64,000 bases of DNA from Rhodospirillales bacterium URHD0017 (GCA_900110395.1 FODP01000005.1:58705-122704), one strand, 5' to 3'; positions 46,058 to 56,710 are shown, counted from the first letter of the stretch. Numbers and translations: made by a program. The notes: generated from the sequence alone by a model not told the origin.

Positions 46058-46863
46058 GCAAATCCTCGCAATGGCAGATCCGGCCTCTGCAGCCAGTTGT
46101 CGGACGCATACTCGGCACACCCGTCGATCAGGTGCAAGGCGTAGGCGTGCCGCGGCCGGCCCGACCGGTTGGGCGCGCTGGCATGCGGCAGCAGCCCGTG
46201 CAGCACCACCAGCGTGCCGCGCCGCGCCTCCAGCGCGACCGGCGGCGTGGCAGGCCAGGGCGTGGCATCGAGCGTATCGGTCGCCATGGCCTCGCCGGCC
46301 CGGTGGAAGCGCTGGCGCAGGGGCCCAAGGTGGCCGCCGGGCAGGGCGATGAGGCAGCCATTGTCGCGGTCGGCATCGTCGAGCGCGATCCAGAAGCCCG
46401 TCACGGTCGAGGGCCGCGTGTGCAGGTAGGTCGCATCCTGGTGCCAGCCGACCTCGCCGCCGATATGCGGCTGCTTGAAGAGGTACATCGACTGCAGCAG
46501 CAGCGGCTGGCGCAAGCCCAGCGCCCGCGCCAGCTCGGCCAGGCGCGGCTGGCGCGAGACGCGGTCGAACACGGGATCGAGATCGTGCAGCGCGTGGCCG
46601 ATCTTGTTCAGGGCCAGCGGCACGGGCTGGTCCGTCGCCTCCTCCTCGAAGAAGAAGCGGACGGCGCTGCCCGATTCCCGGAAGTAGCGCTCACGGGCAT
46701 GGCCCTGGTCACGCGTCGAGAAGACCGTGCGCGCGGGACCGGGATCGAAGGCCGCGATCAGCTCGGCGGCGCGCGCCTGCAGGGCGTCGCAATCGCCGGC
46801 GGACAGGAAATCCTTCAGCACCAGAAAGCCGTCGCGGTCATAGGCGGCGAGGTCGAGCTTCAT
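46054..46863 (-). CDS. PhyH family Fe(II)/2-oxoglutarate dioxygenase in nucleoside operon
   Basis: The iron-binding HxD is in GWHQDATYLHT, the distal His is in VLHGLLPHASAPN, and the 2-oxoglutarate Arg in PNRSGRPRHAYALHLID. The N-terminal DGFLVLKDFLSAGDCDAL is typical of the phytanoyl-CoA dioxygenase family. ATG 46863 overlaps the thymidine phosphorylase stop and its TGA overlaps the adenosine deaminase TTG, so it is firmly coupled into the operon. Its substrate may be a nucleoside or sugar breakdown product, but that is inference. Confidence 0.9.
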   Translation of the reverse strand: MKLDLAAYDRDGFLVLKDFLSAGDCDALQARAAELIAAFDPGPARTVFSTRDQGHARERYFRESGSAVRFFFEEEATDQPVPLALNKIGHALHDLDPVFDRVSRQPRLAELARALGLRQPLLLQSMYLFKQPHIGGEVGWHQDATYLHTRPSTVTGFWIALDDADRDNGCLIALPGGHLGPLRQRFHRAGEAMATDTLDATPWPATPPVALEARRGTLVVLHGLLPHASAPNRSGRPRHAYALHLIDGCAEYASDNWLQRPDLPLRGFA

Positions 46864-48182
46864 CGGCCGATCCGATCGATGATCGTCGGCCGTTCGGCCG
46901 GCGCGCCGTCCTCGATGCGGATCGCCCGCCGCACGATCTCGATCGCCTGGTCGGCATCGGCGTCGCTGGCGGCATGCACGGCGCACAACAGGCTGCCGGC
47001 GCGCACGGCGGTGCCGACATCGACGACGTCGGTGAGGCCGACCGAGGGATCGATGGCGTCGTCGGCATGGGACCGGCCGCCCCCCAGCGCCACCACGGCG
47101 ATGCCGACCTGACGGGCGTCCATGCCGGCGACATAGCCCGACCGCTCGGCGTTGCAGGGCCGGATCACCGGTGCGTGCGCGAGATAGCGCGGCGCATGTT
47201 CCAGAAGATCGTCCGGCCCGCCCAGTGCCGCGACCATTCTGGCAAACACCTCGGCGGCGCGGCCGTCGGCCAGCGCCGCCTCGGCCGTCGCCCGGCCTGC
47301 GGCGGCATCGGACGCGAGGCCGCCCAGCGCCACCATCTCGCCGGCCAGCGCCATCGTCACCTCGTGCAGGCGCGGATCGCGCGTGCCCTCGCCCTTCAGG
47401 TATTCGATGGCCTCGACGACCTCGACGGCGTTGCCGACGTTGCGGCCGAGCACGCGATCCATGTCGGTGATCAGCGCGACGGTCGGCAGGCCGGACTGGT
47501 TGGCGACGGCGACCAGGCTTTTGGCCAGGTCGCGCGCCATCGCCTCGGTGTCGCAGAAGGCGCCCGAGCCGCACTTCACGTCCATCACCAGCCCGTCGAG
47601 CCCCTCCGCCACCTTCTTCGACAGGATGGAACTCACGATCAGCGGAATGGACTCGACCGTGGCCGTCACGTCGCGCGTGGCGTAGAGCCGTCGGTCGGCC
47701 GGCGCCAGATCGTCGGTCTGGCCGATCACCGCACAGCCCGTCTCGCGCACGACCTTGCGGAAGGTGGCGAGGTCGGGCTGGGTCTCGTAGCCCGAGATGG
47801 CCGAGAGCTTGTCGAGGGTGCCGCCGGTATGGCCGAGGCCGCGGCCCGAGATCATGGGCACGAAGGCGCCGCACGCCGCGACGATGGGCGCCAGCATCAG
47901 GCTCACCTTGTCGCCGACGCCGCCGCTCGAATGCTTGTCGATCACCGGGCCCGGCAGCGACAGGCTCTGCCATTCCAGCGTCCTGCCCGAATTCGTCATG
48001 CCCACGGTCAACGCCACCTGCTCGGACGTCGTCATGCCGCGAAAGAACACCGCCATGGCGAAAGCCGCGACCTGGCCCTCGCTCAGGCTGCCGTCATGGA
48101 TGCCGCGGGCGACGAAGGCGATCTCCTCGCCCGACAACTCATGGCCGTCGCGTTTCCGGCGGATGATCTCCTGCGGCAACAT
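46860..48182 (-). CDS. deoA: Thymidine phosphorylase
   Basis: The signature KHSSGGVGDKVSLMLAP and GRGLGHTGGTLDKLSAI are diagnostic for the thymidine/pyrimidine-nucleoside phosphorylase family. The C-terminal domain with AVHAASDADADQA is also present. It cleaves thymidine to thymine and 2-deoxyribose-1-phosphate. ATG 48182 (MLPQEIIRR) is preferred, though a GTG six bases upstream is possible. Length 440 residues is normal. Confidence 0.94.
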   Translation of the reverse strand: MLPQEIIRRKRDGHELSGEEIAFVARGIHDGSLSEGQVAAFAMAVFFRGMTTSEQVALTVGMTNSGRTLEWQSLSLPGPVIDKHSSGGVGDKVSLMLAPIVAACGAFVPMISGRGLGHTGGTLDKLSAISGYETQPDLATFRKVVRETGCAVIGQTDDLAPADRRLYATRDVTATVESIPLIVSSILSKKVAEGLDGLVMDVKCGSGAFCDTEAMARDLAKSLVAVANQSGLPTVALITDMDRVLGRNVGNAVEVVEAIEYLKGEGTRDPRLHEVTMALAGEMVALGGLASDAAAGRATAEAALADGRAAEVFARMVAALGGPDDLLEHAPRYLAHAPVIRPCNAERSGYVAGMDARQVGIAVVALGGGRSHADDAIDPSVGLTDVVDVGTAVRAGSLLCAVHAASDADADQAIEIVRRAIRIEDGAPAERPTIIDRIGR

Positions 48183-48197
48183 CGACACGGACTCTGA

Positions 48198-48554
48198 CTA
48201 GAGGCGGCAGTTCTTCTTCCTCGCCCCCTCGCCGATGGCGACGCGGATCTCGCGCAGCTCGGCCAAGGTCTCCTGGAGGTCCGAATTGTCGTTCCAGGTG
48301 AAGAAGCCGAAACCCAGCAGGGCGAAGGCGGCGATGCCGGCGACGTTGGCCGCGGCGGTGCCGGCGTTGGACTTGCGGATCTCGGCCTCGACCTCGCGTT
48401 CGGCCTGGGCGTAGTTGCGGTACTCGCGCTGGATCTCCTCGCAGCTCGCCTGGTCGATCAACTTCTGATCTTCCGGATCGAGCGCTGCCCAGGCCGCCGG
48501 GCCGGGAAGCAGGAGCGTCGCCAGCAGCGACAGGCGGACAAGGGAGCGCATCAT
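48198..48554 (-). CDS. Small exported protein of unknown function in nucleoside operon
   Basis: A signal peptide ends in AWA-A. The mature part (about 95 residues) has a charged helix (SCEEIQREYRNYAQAEREVEAEI), then a hydrophobic segment near residues 68-86 that is likely membrane-spanning, then a polar tail ending in KKNCRL. I recognise no family. ATG 48554 overlaps the purine nucleoside phosphorylase stop (TGATG), so it belongs to the operon. Confidence 0.6.
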   Translation of the reverse strand: MMRSLVRLSLLATLLLPGPAAWAALDPEDQKLIDQASCEEIQREYRNYAQAEREVEAEIRKSNAGTAAANVAGIAAFALLGFGFFTWNDNSDLQETLAELREIRVAIGEGARKKNCRL

Positions 48555-49345
48555 CAGTAGGCCTCCAGGAAAACACGCAACAGGCGCCGCACGTCACTCG
48601 AGGCCGAGCTCGCAACGGCGAGCGTCTGTTCGTGGCCGAGGGCGCCGGGCACCAGCCCGGCAGCGTAATTGGTCATCAGCGACAGCGCCACGACCTTGAG
48701 CCCGGCATGGCGCGCCAGGATGGTCTCGGGCGCGGTCGACATGCCGACGGCGTCGGCGCCCAGCACGCGGGCGGCGCGGATCTCGGCCGGGGTCTCGAAG
48801 CTCGGCCCGCTGAAGAAGATGTAGACGCCGTCGTGGCAGCGGACGTTGGCCGCGTGCGCCGCCGCCAGCAGCTTCTTGAGCAGCGCGGGATCGTAAGCGT
48901 CGACCATGTCGACGAAGCGGCTGTTCTCGCCCGGTCCGATGCCGAACAGCGGGTTGATGCCGGCGAAGTTGATGTGATCGCTGATCGCCATCACCGAGCC
49001 CGGCGGCATGTCGAGCCGCAGGCTGCCGGCGGCGTTGGTCTGCAGCAGGGTCTCGCAGCCGAGATCGGCCACGGCGCGGATGGCGCCGCGCATCTCGTCG
49101 GCCTTGCCGCGCTCGTAGTAGTGGGCGCGGCCCTGCAGGACGGCGACCGGCGTCGGCCCGACATGACCCAGCACCAGCTGGCCGGCGTGGCTGCCGACCG
49201 TGGTCTGCGGGAAGCCCGGCAGCTCGCCGTAAGGGATGGTCGCGACCGGCTTCACCTCCTCGGCGAAGCCCCCAAGGCCCGAGCCCAGGATCACTGCGAC
49301 CTTGGGCTTGAAGCCCGGCGCTCGGCTCGTGATCGCCTCAGTCAT
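48554..49345 (-). CDS. punA: Purine nucleoside phosphorylase
   Basis: The PNP/UDP family type II signature GSGLGGFAEE, QGRAHYYERGKADEMRGA, QTNAAGSL and FETPAEIRAARVLGADAVGMST are all present. It splits inosine or guanosine into base and ribose-1-phosphate. ATG 49345 overlaps the cytidine deaminase stop by 4 bases. Length 263 residues, trimeric type. Confidence 0.94.
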   Translation of the reverse strand: MTEAITSRAPGFKPKVAVILGSGLGGFAEEVKPVATIPYGELPGFPQTTVGSHAGQLVLGHVGPTPVAVLQGRAHYYERGKADEMRGAIRAVADLGCETLLQTNAAGSLRLDMPPGSVMAISDHINFAGINPLFGIGPGENSRFVDMVDAYDPALLKKLLAAAHAANVRCHDGVYIFFSGPSFETPAEIRAARVLGADAVGMSTAPETILARHAGLKVVALSLMTNYAAGLVPGALGHEQTLAVASSASSDVRRLLRVFLEAY

Positions 49346-49737
49346 GGCTTCTCCAGATGATGCGGGCCGAACGACATCGGGAACAGCTGGCCCAAGGTCA
49401 CGGTGCGATGGAGCCCATCGGGGCCGCAGAGATGGACCGGCAGGTCATCGCTCGCGAACTCGCGCAGCTTCTGGCGGCAGCCGCCGCAGGGCGTGATGAC
49501 TTCCGGCCCTGGCCCCACGACCAGGCATTCGAGGATGCGCTTGCCGCCGGCCGCCACCATGGCCGCGATTGCGCCGGCCTCCGCGCAAGTGCCCTGCGGA
49601 TAAGCCGCGTTCTCGACGTTGCAGCCGCCATGGATCGAGCCATCCTCGGCGCGCACGGCGGCGCCGACATGGAACTTCGAATAGGGCGCATGAGCGCGCA
49701 GCATCATGCGCTGCGCGAGCTGGAGCAGGTCGTTCAT
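49342..49737 (-). CDS. cdd: Cytidine deaminase
   Basis: The zinc motifs are CAEAGAIA (His replaced by Cys, as in homotetrameric cytidine deaminases) and PCGGCRQKL. The substrate-binding NVENAAYPQGTC is typical. It turns cytidine to uridine. ATG 49737 overlaps the stop of the upstream permease (TGATG). Length 131 residues matches small cytidine deaminases. Confidence 0.95.
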   Translation of the reverse strand: MNDLLQLAQRMMLRAHAPYSKFHVGAAVRAEDGSIHGGCNVENAAYPQGTCAEAGAIAAMVAAGGKRILECLVVGPGPEVITPCGGCRQKLREFASDDLPVHLCGPDGLHRTVTLGQLFPMSFGPHHLEKP

Positions 49738-50657
49738 CAATGCTCCTTTTGGTAAGGAACGCCAGCGGCGCGCGGCGCGATGGCGCGGCCGATGAAGCCG
49801 GCCAGCAGGAAGACCGTGAGAAGATAGGGCAAGGCCTGGATCAATTGCACCGGAACTTCGCCGACGCCCGGCACCTTCACACCCTGCAGGCGGATGGCGA
49901 TGGCGTCGAGCAGCCCGAAGATCAGGCAGGCGCCGAAGGCCGGGAACGGCCGCCACTTGCCGAAGATGATGGCGGCGAGCGCGATGAACCCCTGGCCTGC
50001 GGTCATGTCGCGGCTGAAGCCGGCATTCTGCGCGATCGACAGATAGGCGCCGGCCAGGCCCGCGAACAGCCCGCACAACAGCACCGCGCGATAGCGTAGC
50101 CAGGGCACCGAGATGCCGGCGGTGTCGACGGCCAACGGCATCTCGCCGACAGCGCGCAGTCGCAGGCCAAAGCGCGTGCGCTCGATGATCCACCAGGTGA
50201 GCGGCACCGAGAGCAGCGCGGCATAGACCAGGATGTTGTCGCCGGCATTGGGCAGCAGCAGCGGCAGCAGGCGCTGGTCGCCGACCAGCGGCGGCGTCTG
50301 GCCGCCGCGGTTGAACCAGGCGGTGCCCCAGACGACGGTGAGGCCGGCGGCGATGATGTTGATGGCGACGCCGCTCACCACCTGGTTGCCGCGATGGGTG
50401 ATGCAGGCGAAGCCGTGCAGCAGCGCCATCACCTCGGCCGCGACGATGGCGGCGGCGACCCCTAACCACGCCGAGCCGGTGACCGCGGAGATGGCGGCGG
50501 CGAAGAAGGCCGCCATCAGCATCTTGCCTTCCAGCCCGACATCGATGATGCCGCTCTTCTCGGAGAACAGCCCGCCCATGGCGCACAGCACCAGCGGTGT
50601 GGCGACGCGCAAGGTCGCAGCCAGCATCAGGAAGGCGAAGGACAGAAGATCGTCCAT
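49737..50657 (-). CDS. Nucleoside ABC transporter permease (second subunit)
   Basis: The branched-chain-type permease fold is seen: GLFSEKSGIIDVGLEGKMLMAAFFAA, HRGNQVVSGVAINIIAAGL, and ISVPWLRYRAVLLCGLFAGLAGAYLS. It belongs to the BmpC/YufQ group of nucleoside importers. About eight to ten helices span 306 residues. ATG 50657 follows a repeat that separates it from the other permease gene. Confidence 0.93.
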   Translation of the reverse strand: MDDLLSFAFLMLAATLRVATPLVLCAMGGLFSEKSGIIDVGLEGKMLMAAFFAAAISAVTGSAWLGVAAAIVAAEVMALLHGFACITHRGNQVVSGVAINIIAAGLTVVWGTAWFNRGGQTPPLVGDQRLLPLLLPNAGDNILVYAALLSVPLTWWIIERTRFGLRLRAVGEMPLAVDTAGISVPWLRYRAVLLCGLFAGLAGAYLSIAQNAGFSRDMTAGQGFIALAAIIFGKWRPFPAFGACLIFGLLDAIAIRLQGVKVPGVGEVPVQLIQALPYLLTVFLLAGFIGRAIAPRAAGVPYQKEH

Positions 50658-50664
50658 GACTCTA

Positions 50665-50791
50665 CCTCCCCACGCGGTGGGGAGGTGCCGCAGCGCCGCG
50701 AGGCGCGTAGGCGGAGGGGTCATGGGCAACAGTGATGATGCTCATGACCCCTCCGCCCGCTTCGCGGGCACCTCCCCACTGCGTGGGGAGG
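50665..50791. repeat. Repeat family B copy within a permease gene 3' end
   Basis: The same three-hairpin arrangement as at 14018: CCTCCCCACGCGGTGGGGAGG at one end, an inner GGAGGGGTCATG/CATGACCCCTCC pair and CCTCCCCACTGCGTGGGGAGG at the other end. Its left part fills the gap between permease genes, and its right part encodes the last residues and stop codon of the upstream permease. Confidence 0.82.
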
Positions 50792-51877
50792 AAAGAAGAC
50801 TGAGCAGCCATTGCAGCCAGGGCCGTGGCATGTTCACCAGCGCGCCGGAGAACAGGATGATCAGGCCCTGGATCACCACCACCGTCTCGCGGGTGATCGT
50901 CGGTATCTCGAAGGCGAGCTCGGCGCCGCCCTGTTGCAGCGCGCCGAACAGCAGCGCCGCCAGCACGATGCCGACAGGATGGCTGCGGCCCATCAGGGCG
51001 ACGGCGATGCCGGCGAAGCCGTAGCCCGCCGGGAAGTCGAGGACGATGCGCTGGTGCACGCCCATCAGCTCGTTGACGCCGACGAAGCCCGCCAGGCCGC
51101 CCGAGATGCACATGGCGAGCATGGTCATGTGCCGGAGGTTGGTGCCGCCATAGACCGCGGCCTCGGGATTGTGGCCCATGGTGCGCAGCGCATAACCCCA
51201 CGGCGTGTGCCACAGGAACACCCACACCCCGACGCAGCACAGCACCGCCAGCAGGATCGACACGTTGGCCGCCGAGGGCGCCACCGTGATGCCGATGGCG
51301 GCGAGCGCTTCGTGCATCGACATCAGTTTCCCCGAGCTCGCGAAGGTGCGGCTCTGCGGCGTCATCGAGCCGGGCGCGATCAGCACGTTCACCATCAGGT
51401 AGACCATCAGCGCGGCCGCCAGGAAGTTGAACATGATGGTGGTGATGACGATGTGGCTGCCGCGCCAGGCTTGCAGCCAGGCCGGCACCGCCGCCCAGGC
51501 CGCGCCGAACAGGGCGGCGGCCAGGATGGCGAGCGGGATCATCAGCGGGGCCGGCAGGTAGCGATCGAACGCCAGGATCGCGAGGCCGCAACCCAGGCCG
51601 CCGATATAAGCCTGCCCTTCGCCGCCGATGTTGAACAAGCCGGCATGGAAGGCGACGGCGACGGCGAGGCCGGTGAAGATGAAGTTGGTCGTGTAGTAGA
51701 GCGTGTAGCCGATCGATTCCGACGAGCCCACCGCGCCCACCACCAAAAGGCTGAGCGCATGGAACGGATCGACGCCGATGATGCGCACGATGATGCCGAC
51801 GGTGAGGAAGGCGAGCGCGATGTTGACCAGCGGCAGCACCACGATCTCGGCCCACGCGGGCAGCGGCCGGCGGGCGA

Positions 51878-51881
<4 letters not shown>
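50742..51881 (-). CDS. Nucleoside ABC transporter permease (first subunit), C terminus made by repeat
   Basis: The BmpB/YufP-type permease has FTGLAVAVAFHAGLFNIGGEGQAYIGGL, the substrate-path GLAGFVGVNELMGVH and AGYGFAGIAVALMGRSHPVG. About ten helices are predicted in 379 residues. The last 15 or so residues (SPRSGEVPAKRAEGS) come from the family B repeat, so the native end was probably replaced. ATG 51881 overlaps the ATPase stop by 4 bases. Confidence 0.93.
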
Positions 51882-53416
<1,535 letters not shown>

Positions 53417-53720
53417 CAGTGTTCCCTTCGCCATGCCAAAGGTTTCAGCCAACTCATGGACTGGCGCTGAATTCCCGCAATTTCCGCAATTATCGCAACC
53501 GGGTTTCGACAGTTCCCACCCCGAACCGGCCGAAGCCGGCGGGACGGCACACGATTTCGCCGCAAACACTGCGGTAACAAATCAAACACCCTAGTTATAT
53601 CATCGAACGCCACGCCTGGCAACAGGCGTGGCGTCGAAATCACGACATCGAATTTTTGCGTGCCATAGACGCCAAAATCCGCACTTGCTTGCAGTGCCAG
53701 CAACGGTCACGCCGAGCGCG
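53417..53720. other. 304-base gap within the nucleoside operon
   Basis: The gap between the binding-protein gene and the ATPase gene holds a stem-loop just after the binding-protein stop and otherwise no plausible gene. An AT-rich stretch (around 53570-53605) may carry a secondary promoter. This would allow the binding protein to be made in excess of the membrane complex. Confidence 0.55.
53608..53633 (-). terminator. Hairpin after nucleoside-binding protein gene
   Basis: A perfect 11-bp stem (CGCCACGCCTG / CAGGCGTGGCG) with a 4-base loop follows the binding-protein gene on the minus strand. No clear U-tract follows, so it is probably an mRNA-stabilising hairpin or attenuator rather than a complete terminator. 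Confidence 0.6.
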
Positions 53721-54722
53721 TCACTTGCAGGCGTTGTTGCTCATGTAGTCGTGGACGGCGATCTTGCCCGAGATGATATCGGCCTTGGCTGCGTCGACCT
53801 TGGCCTTCATCTCCGGCGTCACCAGCTTCTCGTTGTCCTTGTCGAGGGCCCAGTCGACGCCGCCCTCCTTCAGGCCGAGCGCCGCGATCCCGCCCTTCCA
53901 GCTCTTGTCGTTGGCCGCCTTGAAGCTGTTGTAGGCGGCGAGATCGACGCGCTTGATCATCGAGGTCAGCATCGTGCCGGGATGCAGGTGGTTCTGGTTG
54001 GAATCGACGCCGATCGCGAGCTTGTCGCGATCCTTGGCAGCCTGCAGCACGCCGATGCCGGTCGAGCCGGCCGCGGCATAGACGACGTCGACGCCGCGAT
54101 CGAACTGGCCCTTGGCAAGCTCGGCGCCGCGGCCCGGATCGTTCCACGCCGCCGGCGTCGTGCCGGTCATGTTGGCGATAAGCTCGGCCTTGGGATTGGC
54201 GTACTTGATGCCCTGCTCGAAGCCGCACTGGAAGCGGCGGATCAGCGGGATGTCCATGCCGCCGACGAAGCCGACCTTGCCGCTCTTGGACGCCAGTGCC
54301 GCCAGCACGCCGACCAGGAACGAGCCCTCCTGCTCCTTGAAGGTGACGGACTGCACGTTGGGCAGCGGCACTACCATATCGATGATGGTGAAGTGCACGT
54401 TGGGGAATTCCTTGGCGACCTTCTCGAGGGCGACGGCCTGCGAGAAGCCGACGGCGACGATCGGGTCCTGCCCCCTTTGGGCAAAACGTCGATGGGCCTG
54501 CTCGAACTGCGTCTCGTTGCTGGGCTCGAACTCGGCAATGGCAATGCCGGTTTCCTTGTTGAAGCGCTGCGCACCCTGGCTCACGCCCTCGTTGAAGGAT
54601 TTGTCGAACTTGCCACCCGTCGAGTAGACGATGGCGGGCTTGGCGACGTTCTGAGCCATGGCGGGAGCAGCCAGGGCTCCAGCAGCAATCGACGATACCA
54701 GCAGTGCGGACCAGAGTTTCAT
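53721..54722 (-). CDS. Nucleoside-binding protein, BMP/Med/PnrA family
   Basis: A signal peptide ends in AMA-Q. The PnrA-type features are YSTGGKFDKSFNEGVSQGAQRF, VGFSQAVALEKVAKEFPNVHFTIID, LASKSGKVGFVGGMD and YAAAGSTGIGVLQAA. Such proteins bind purine nucleosides in the periplasm for the ABC transporter. ATG 54722 is the first gene of the large minus-strand operon. It is a likely high-expression gene, since a hairpin follows it. Confidence 0.94.
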   Translation of the reverse strand: MKLWSALLVSSIAAGALAAPAMAQNVAKPAIVYSTGGKFDKSFNEGVSQGAQRFNKETGIAIAEFEPSNETQFEQAHRRFAQRGQDPIVAVGFSQAVALEKVAKEFPNVHFTIIDMVVPLPNVQSVTFKEQEGSFLVGVLAALASKSGKVGFVGGMDIPLIRRFQCGFEQGIKYANPKAELIANMTGTTPAAWNDPGRGAELAKGQFDRGVDVVYAAAGSTGIGVLQAAKDRDKLAIGVDSNQNHLHPGTMLTSMIKRVDLAAYNSFKAANDKSWKGGIAALGLKEGGVDWALDKDNEKLVTPEMKAKVDAAKADIISGKIAVHDYMSNNACK

Positions 54723-54790
54723 GGCAGCTCCCTCTTTCGTTGTACGGAGTGTGGACCCACCCGTGCGCCGGGTCTAGGGCGGCGCCTCTT

Positions 54791-54925
54791 ACTTCCTCCC
54801 CCGTCCTCGGGGGAGGATCGAGGAGGGGGCAAGCCTCAGTCTCGGTGTTGCTGATTTCAGATCATGGAATCGGAAATATCTCCTGTGCGGCTCTCCCCCT
54901 CCCCCGAAGACGGAGGAGGACGAAG
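54791..54925. repeat. CTCCCCC/GGGGGAG palindromic repeat cluster
   Basis: A hairpin CTTCCTCCCCCGTCCTCGGGGGAGG near 54793 and the inverted CTCCCCCTCCCCCGAAGACGGAGGAGG near 54891-54920 lie at the ends of the region upstream of the nucleoside operon. It resembles the other repeat families but with different core sequence. The BMP promoter must lie between here and 54722. Confidence 0.6.
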
Positions 54926-54969
54926 AGCGGCATGCTGCTTGCTTCAGCAGGCTCTCCGGGCGGGGCCAC

Positions 54970-55152
54970 ATGGCCGAGTATGATCTCGTGATCCGCAATA
55001 CCACCATTGCGACCGCCGCAGACGTGGTGAAGGGGCGATAGCGGCGTCTCGGGCGGCCGGGTAGTGGCGCTCCCGATCGCCGTGCCGGGCGGCATCGACG
55101 CCCACATCCATTTGACCAGGACACCGCCGACGGCTCGGTGTTCTGCGACGAC
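54970..55152 (+). pseudogene. Truncated duplicate of dihydropyrimidinase gene 5' end
   Basis: The sequence from ATG 54970 repeats the start of the intact gene at 56920 with few changes (GCCGAGTATGATCT, ACCACCATTGCGAC, GCAGACGTGGTGAAGG). It then has a single-base insertion, loses about 50 bases, continues (GTGCCGGGCGGCATCGACGC, GACACCGCCGACGGCTCGGT) and stops matching after TTCTGCGACGA near 55152. It cannot encode a protein. The remains of its frame run into the cyclase gene. Confidence 0.88.
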
Positions 55153-55246
55153 TCTCCGGCCACGGACCCCGGAGTATCGCCCCTTGACGGCGGGTAGCTG
55201 CGACGACCCGGCGAAGCTGATAAGTTGTTACCGTCGGGAGTTGGCG

Positions 55247-56710
55247 ATGACATCCATTGACGAAAAGCTTCTCGAAAACAAGATGACCCAGATCGAGCAG
55301 GCTCGGACCTGGAGCCCGCGCGTCATCTCCAAATTCGAAACGCTGATCCGCAGCGGCGACGAGGTCAGCGTCTACCGCGCCAACCCCCTGGCCTTCGCCC
55401 GCGATCGCGGCGTGGCTGAGCCGGAGTCCATCGATCTGTTTCTCCACGCCGCCCGCGCCGGCCTGGTCGACATGCATTGGGACATCCTTTGCCCTCATTC
55501 AGGCCTGATCCTGGAAAGCTTCGGCAAGTTGCGCGCGCTGCGGAGCCACTTCGTCTGTGGGCTGTGCGATATCGACGGTCAGACTGAGCTCGACGACTTC
55601 ATCGAGGTTTCATTCTCTGTCTCGCCGCAAATCCGGCGGCTCGCGTTGCATGACGTCGACAACCTCTCGATCGAGGACCTGCACTGGAAGCTGAAATTCG
55701 CCAGCAGCGGGCGGCTGCCCGGCGGACAGACGCGGTTTGTCGATGTGCTGCGCAGCCTCGTGCGCGGCATGACGTATCTGCCACCCGGCGTCACGACGAT
55801 GCTGCGGACCGAGATCGGACCCGGCGCCCTCTCGGGCGTCAACGTCCAGACTCAGGCCGGCTTCATGCTTCCGGTCGAGGAGTCGCCTTCTGCCGCATCG
55901 ACGCCCAACACTCCGACGATCGTTCGCATCACCTACGATGGGCAGCGTTTCACGCCCGCCGTTTCAGCCGTGCCGCCGGGGCCTGCAGTCTTCGAGATCA
56001 GCAACAGCGGCCTCAAGCGCGGCTCGCTGCTCCTGACCAACTGGCCGCCTGAGATCGTGGCCATGCCAGAGAAGCCGGCGCTCGAATTCGAGCCCTACGT
56101 CTCCGGCGGTATGCTGCTGACGCGGCAAACCTTCCGCAAGCTCTACCGCTCCGAGCGGGTGGACGAGGAGGAAGGCCTTGGCATCCGGCAGGTCACGTTT
56201 CTGTTCACCGACTTGAAAGGCTCGACCGCGCTCTACGAGCGTCTCGGCGATCTCAATGCCTATGCCCTGGTCCGGCAACATTTCGCCCTGCTCGACGCAG
56301 CCGCCCATCGGCATTCCGGTGCCATCGTGAAGACCATAGGCGACGCCGTGATGGCAGCCTTCTCTCGACCGGTCGACGCGGTCGCGGCGGCGCTCCGCAT
56401 CCTGCAGGAAATCGGCCAATTCAACCGCGAACACGGCGAGCCCGCCATCATTCTCAAGATGGGCGCCCACTGCGGGCCATCCATTGCGGTAACCCTCAAC
56501 GAGAATCTCGACTACTTTGGCCAGACCGTGAACATAGCTGCGCGGGTACAGTCGTTCGCCGATGCCAGCGAAATCTGTCTGACGGAAGCGCTCTACACGG
56601 CATATGGCGTTCGCGAGCTGCTGGCGGGCCTCCAAGTCGAGGAGTTTGACGCGCCGCTGCGCGGCGTCGAGGGTAACGCGCGAGTCTATCGCATCACCAG
56701 CCGATCCTAG
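55247..56710 (+). CDS. Class III adenylate cyclase with DUF5939 N-terminal domain
   Basis: The C-terminal domain (from about residue 330) is a class III cyclase: VTFLFTDLKGSTALYERLGD, IVKTIGDAVMAAF and FGQTVNIAARVQ give the metal-binding Asp residues and Asn/Arg pair. The N-terminal region (about 60-180) has ILCPHSGLILESFGKL and FVCGLCDIDG, as in DUF5939, a probable regulatory module with Cys pairs that may bind zinc. ATG 55247 (MTSIDEKLLE) follows TCGGGAG; starting at 55064 would translate the dihydropyrimidinase remnant. It lies between the broken and intact dihydropyrimidinase copies. Confidence 0.88.
   Translation: MTSIDEKLLENKMTQIEQARTWSPRVISKFETLIRSGDEVSVYRANPLAFARDRGVAEPESIDLFLHAARAGLVDMHWDILCPHSGLILESFGKLRALRSHFVCGLCDIDGQTELDDFIEVSFSVSPQIRRLALHDVDNLSIEDLHWKLKFASSGRLPGGQTRFVDVLRSLVRGMTYLPPGVTTMLRTEIGPGALSGVNVQTQAGFMLPVEESPSAASTPNTPTIVRITYDGQRFTPAVSAVPPGPAVFEISNSGLKRGSLLLTNWPPEIVAMPEKPALEFEPYVSGGMLLTRQTFRKLYRSERVDEEEGLGIRQVTFLFTDLKGSTALYERLGDLNAYALVRQHFALLDAAAHRHSGAIVKTIGDAVMAAFSRPVDAVAAALRILQEIGQFNREHGEPAIILKMGAHCGPSIAVTLNENLDYFGQTVNIAARVQSFADASEICLTEALYTAYGVRELLAGLQVEEFDAPLRGVEGNARVYRITSRS

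Noticed and set aside
55064..55246. Longer start for the DUF5939 cyclase
   Set aside because: The added 61 residues would be translated from the broken dihydropyrimidinase copy; ATG 55247 has a ribosome-binding site.
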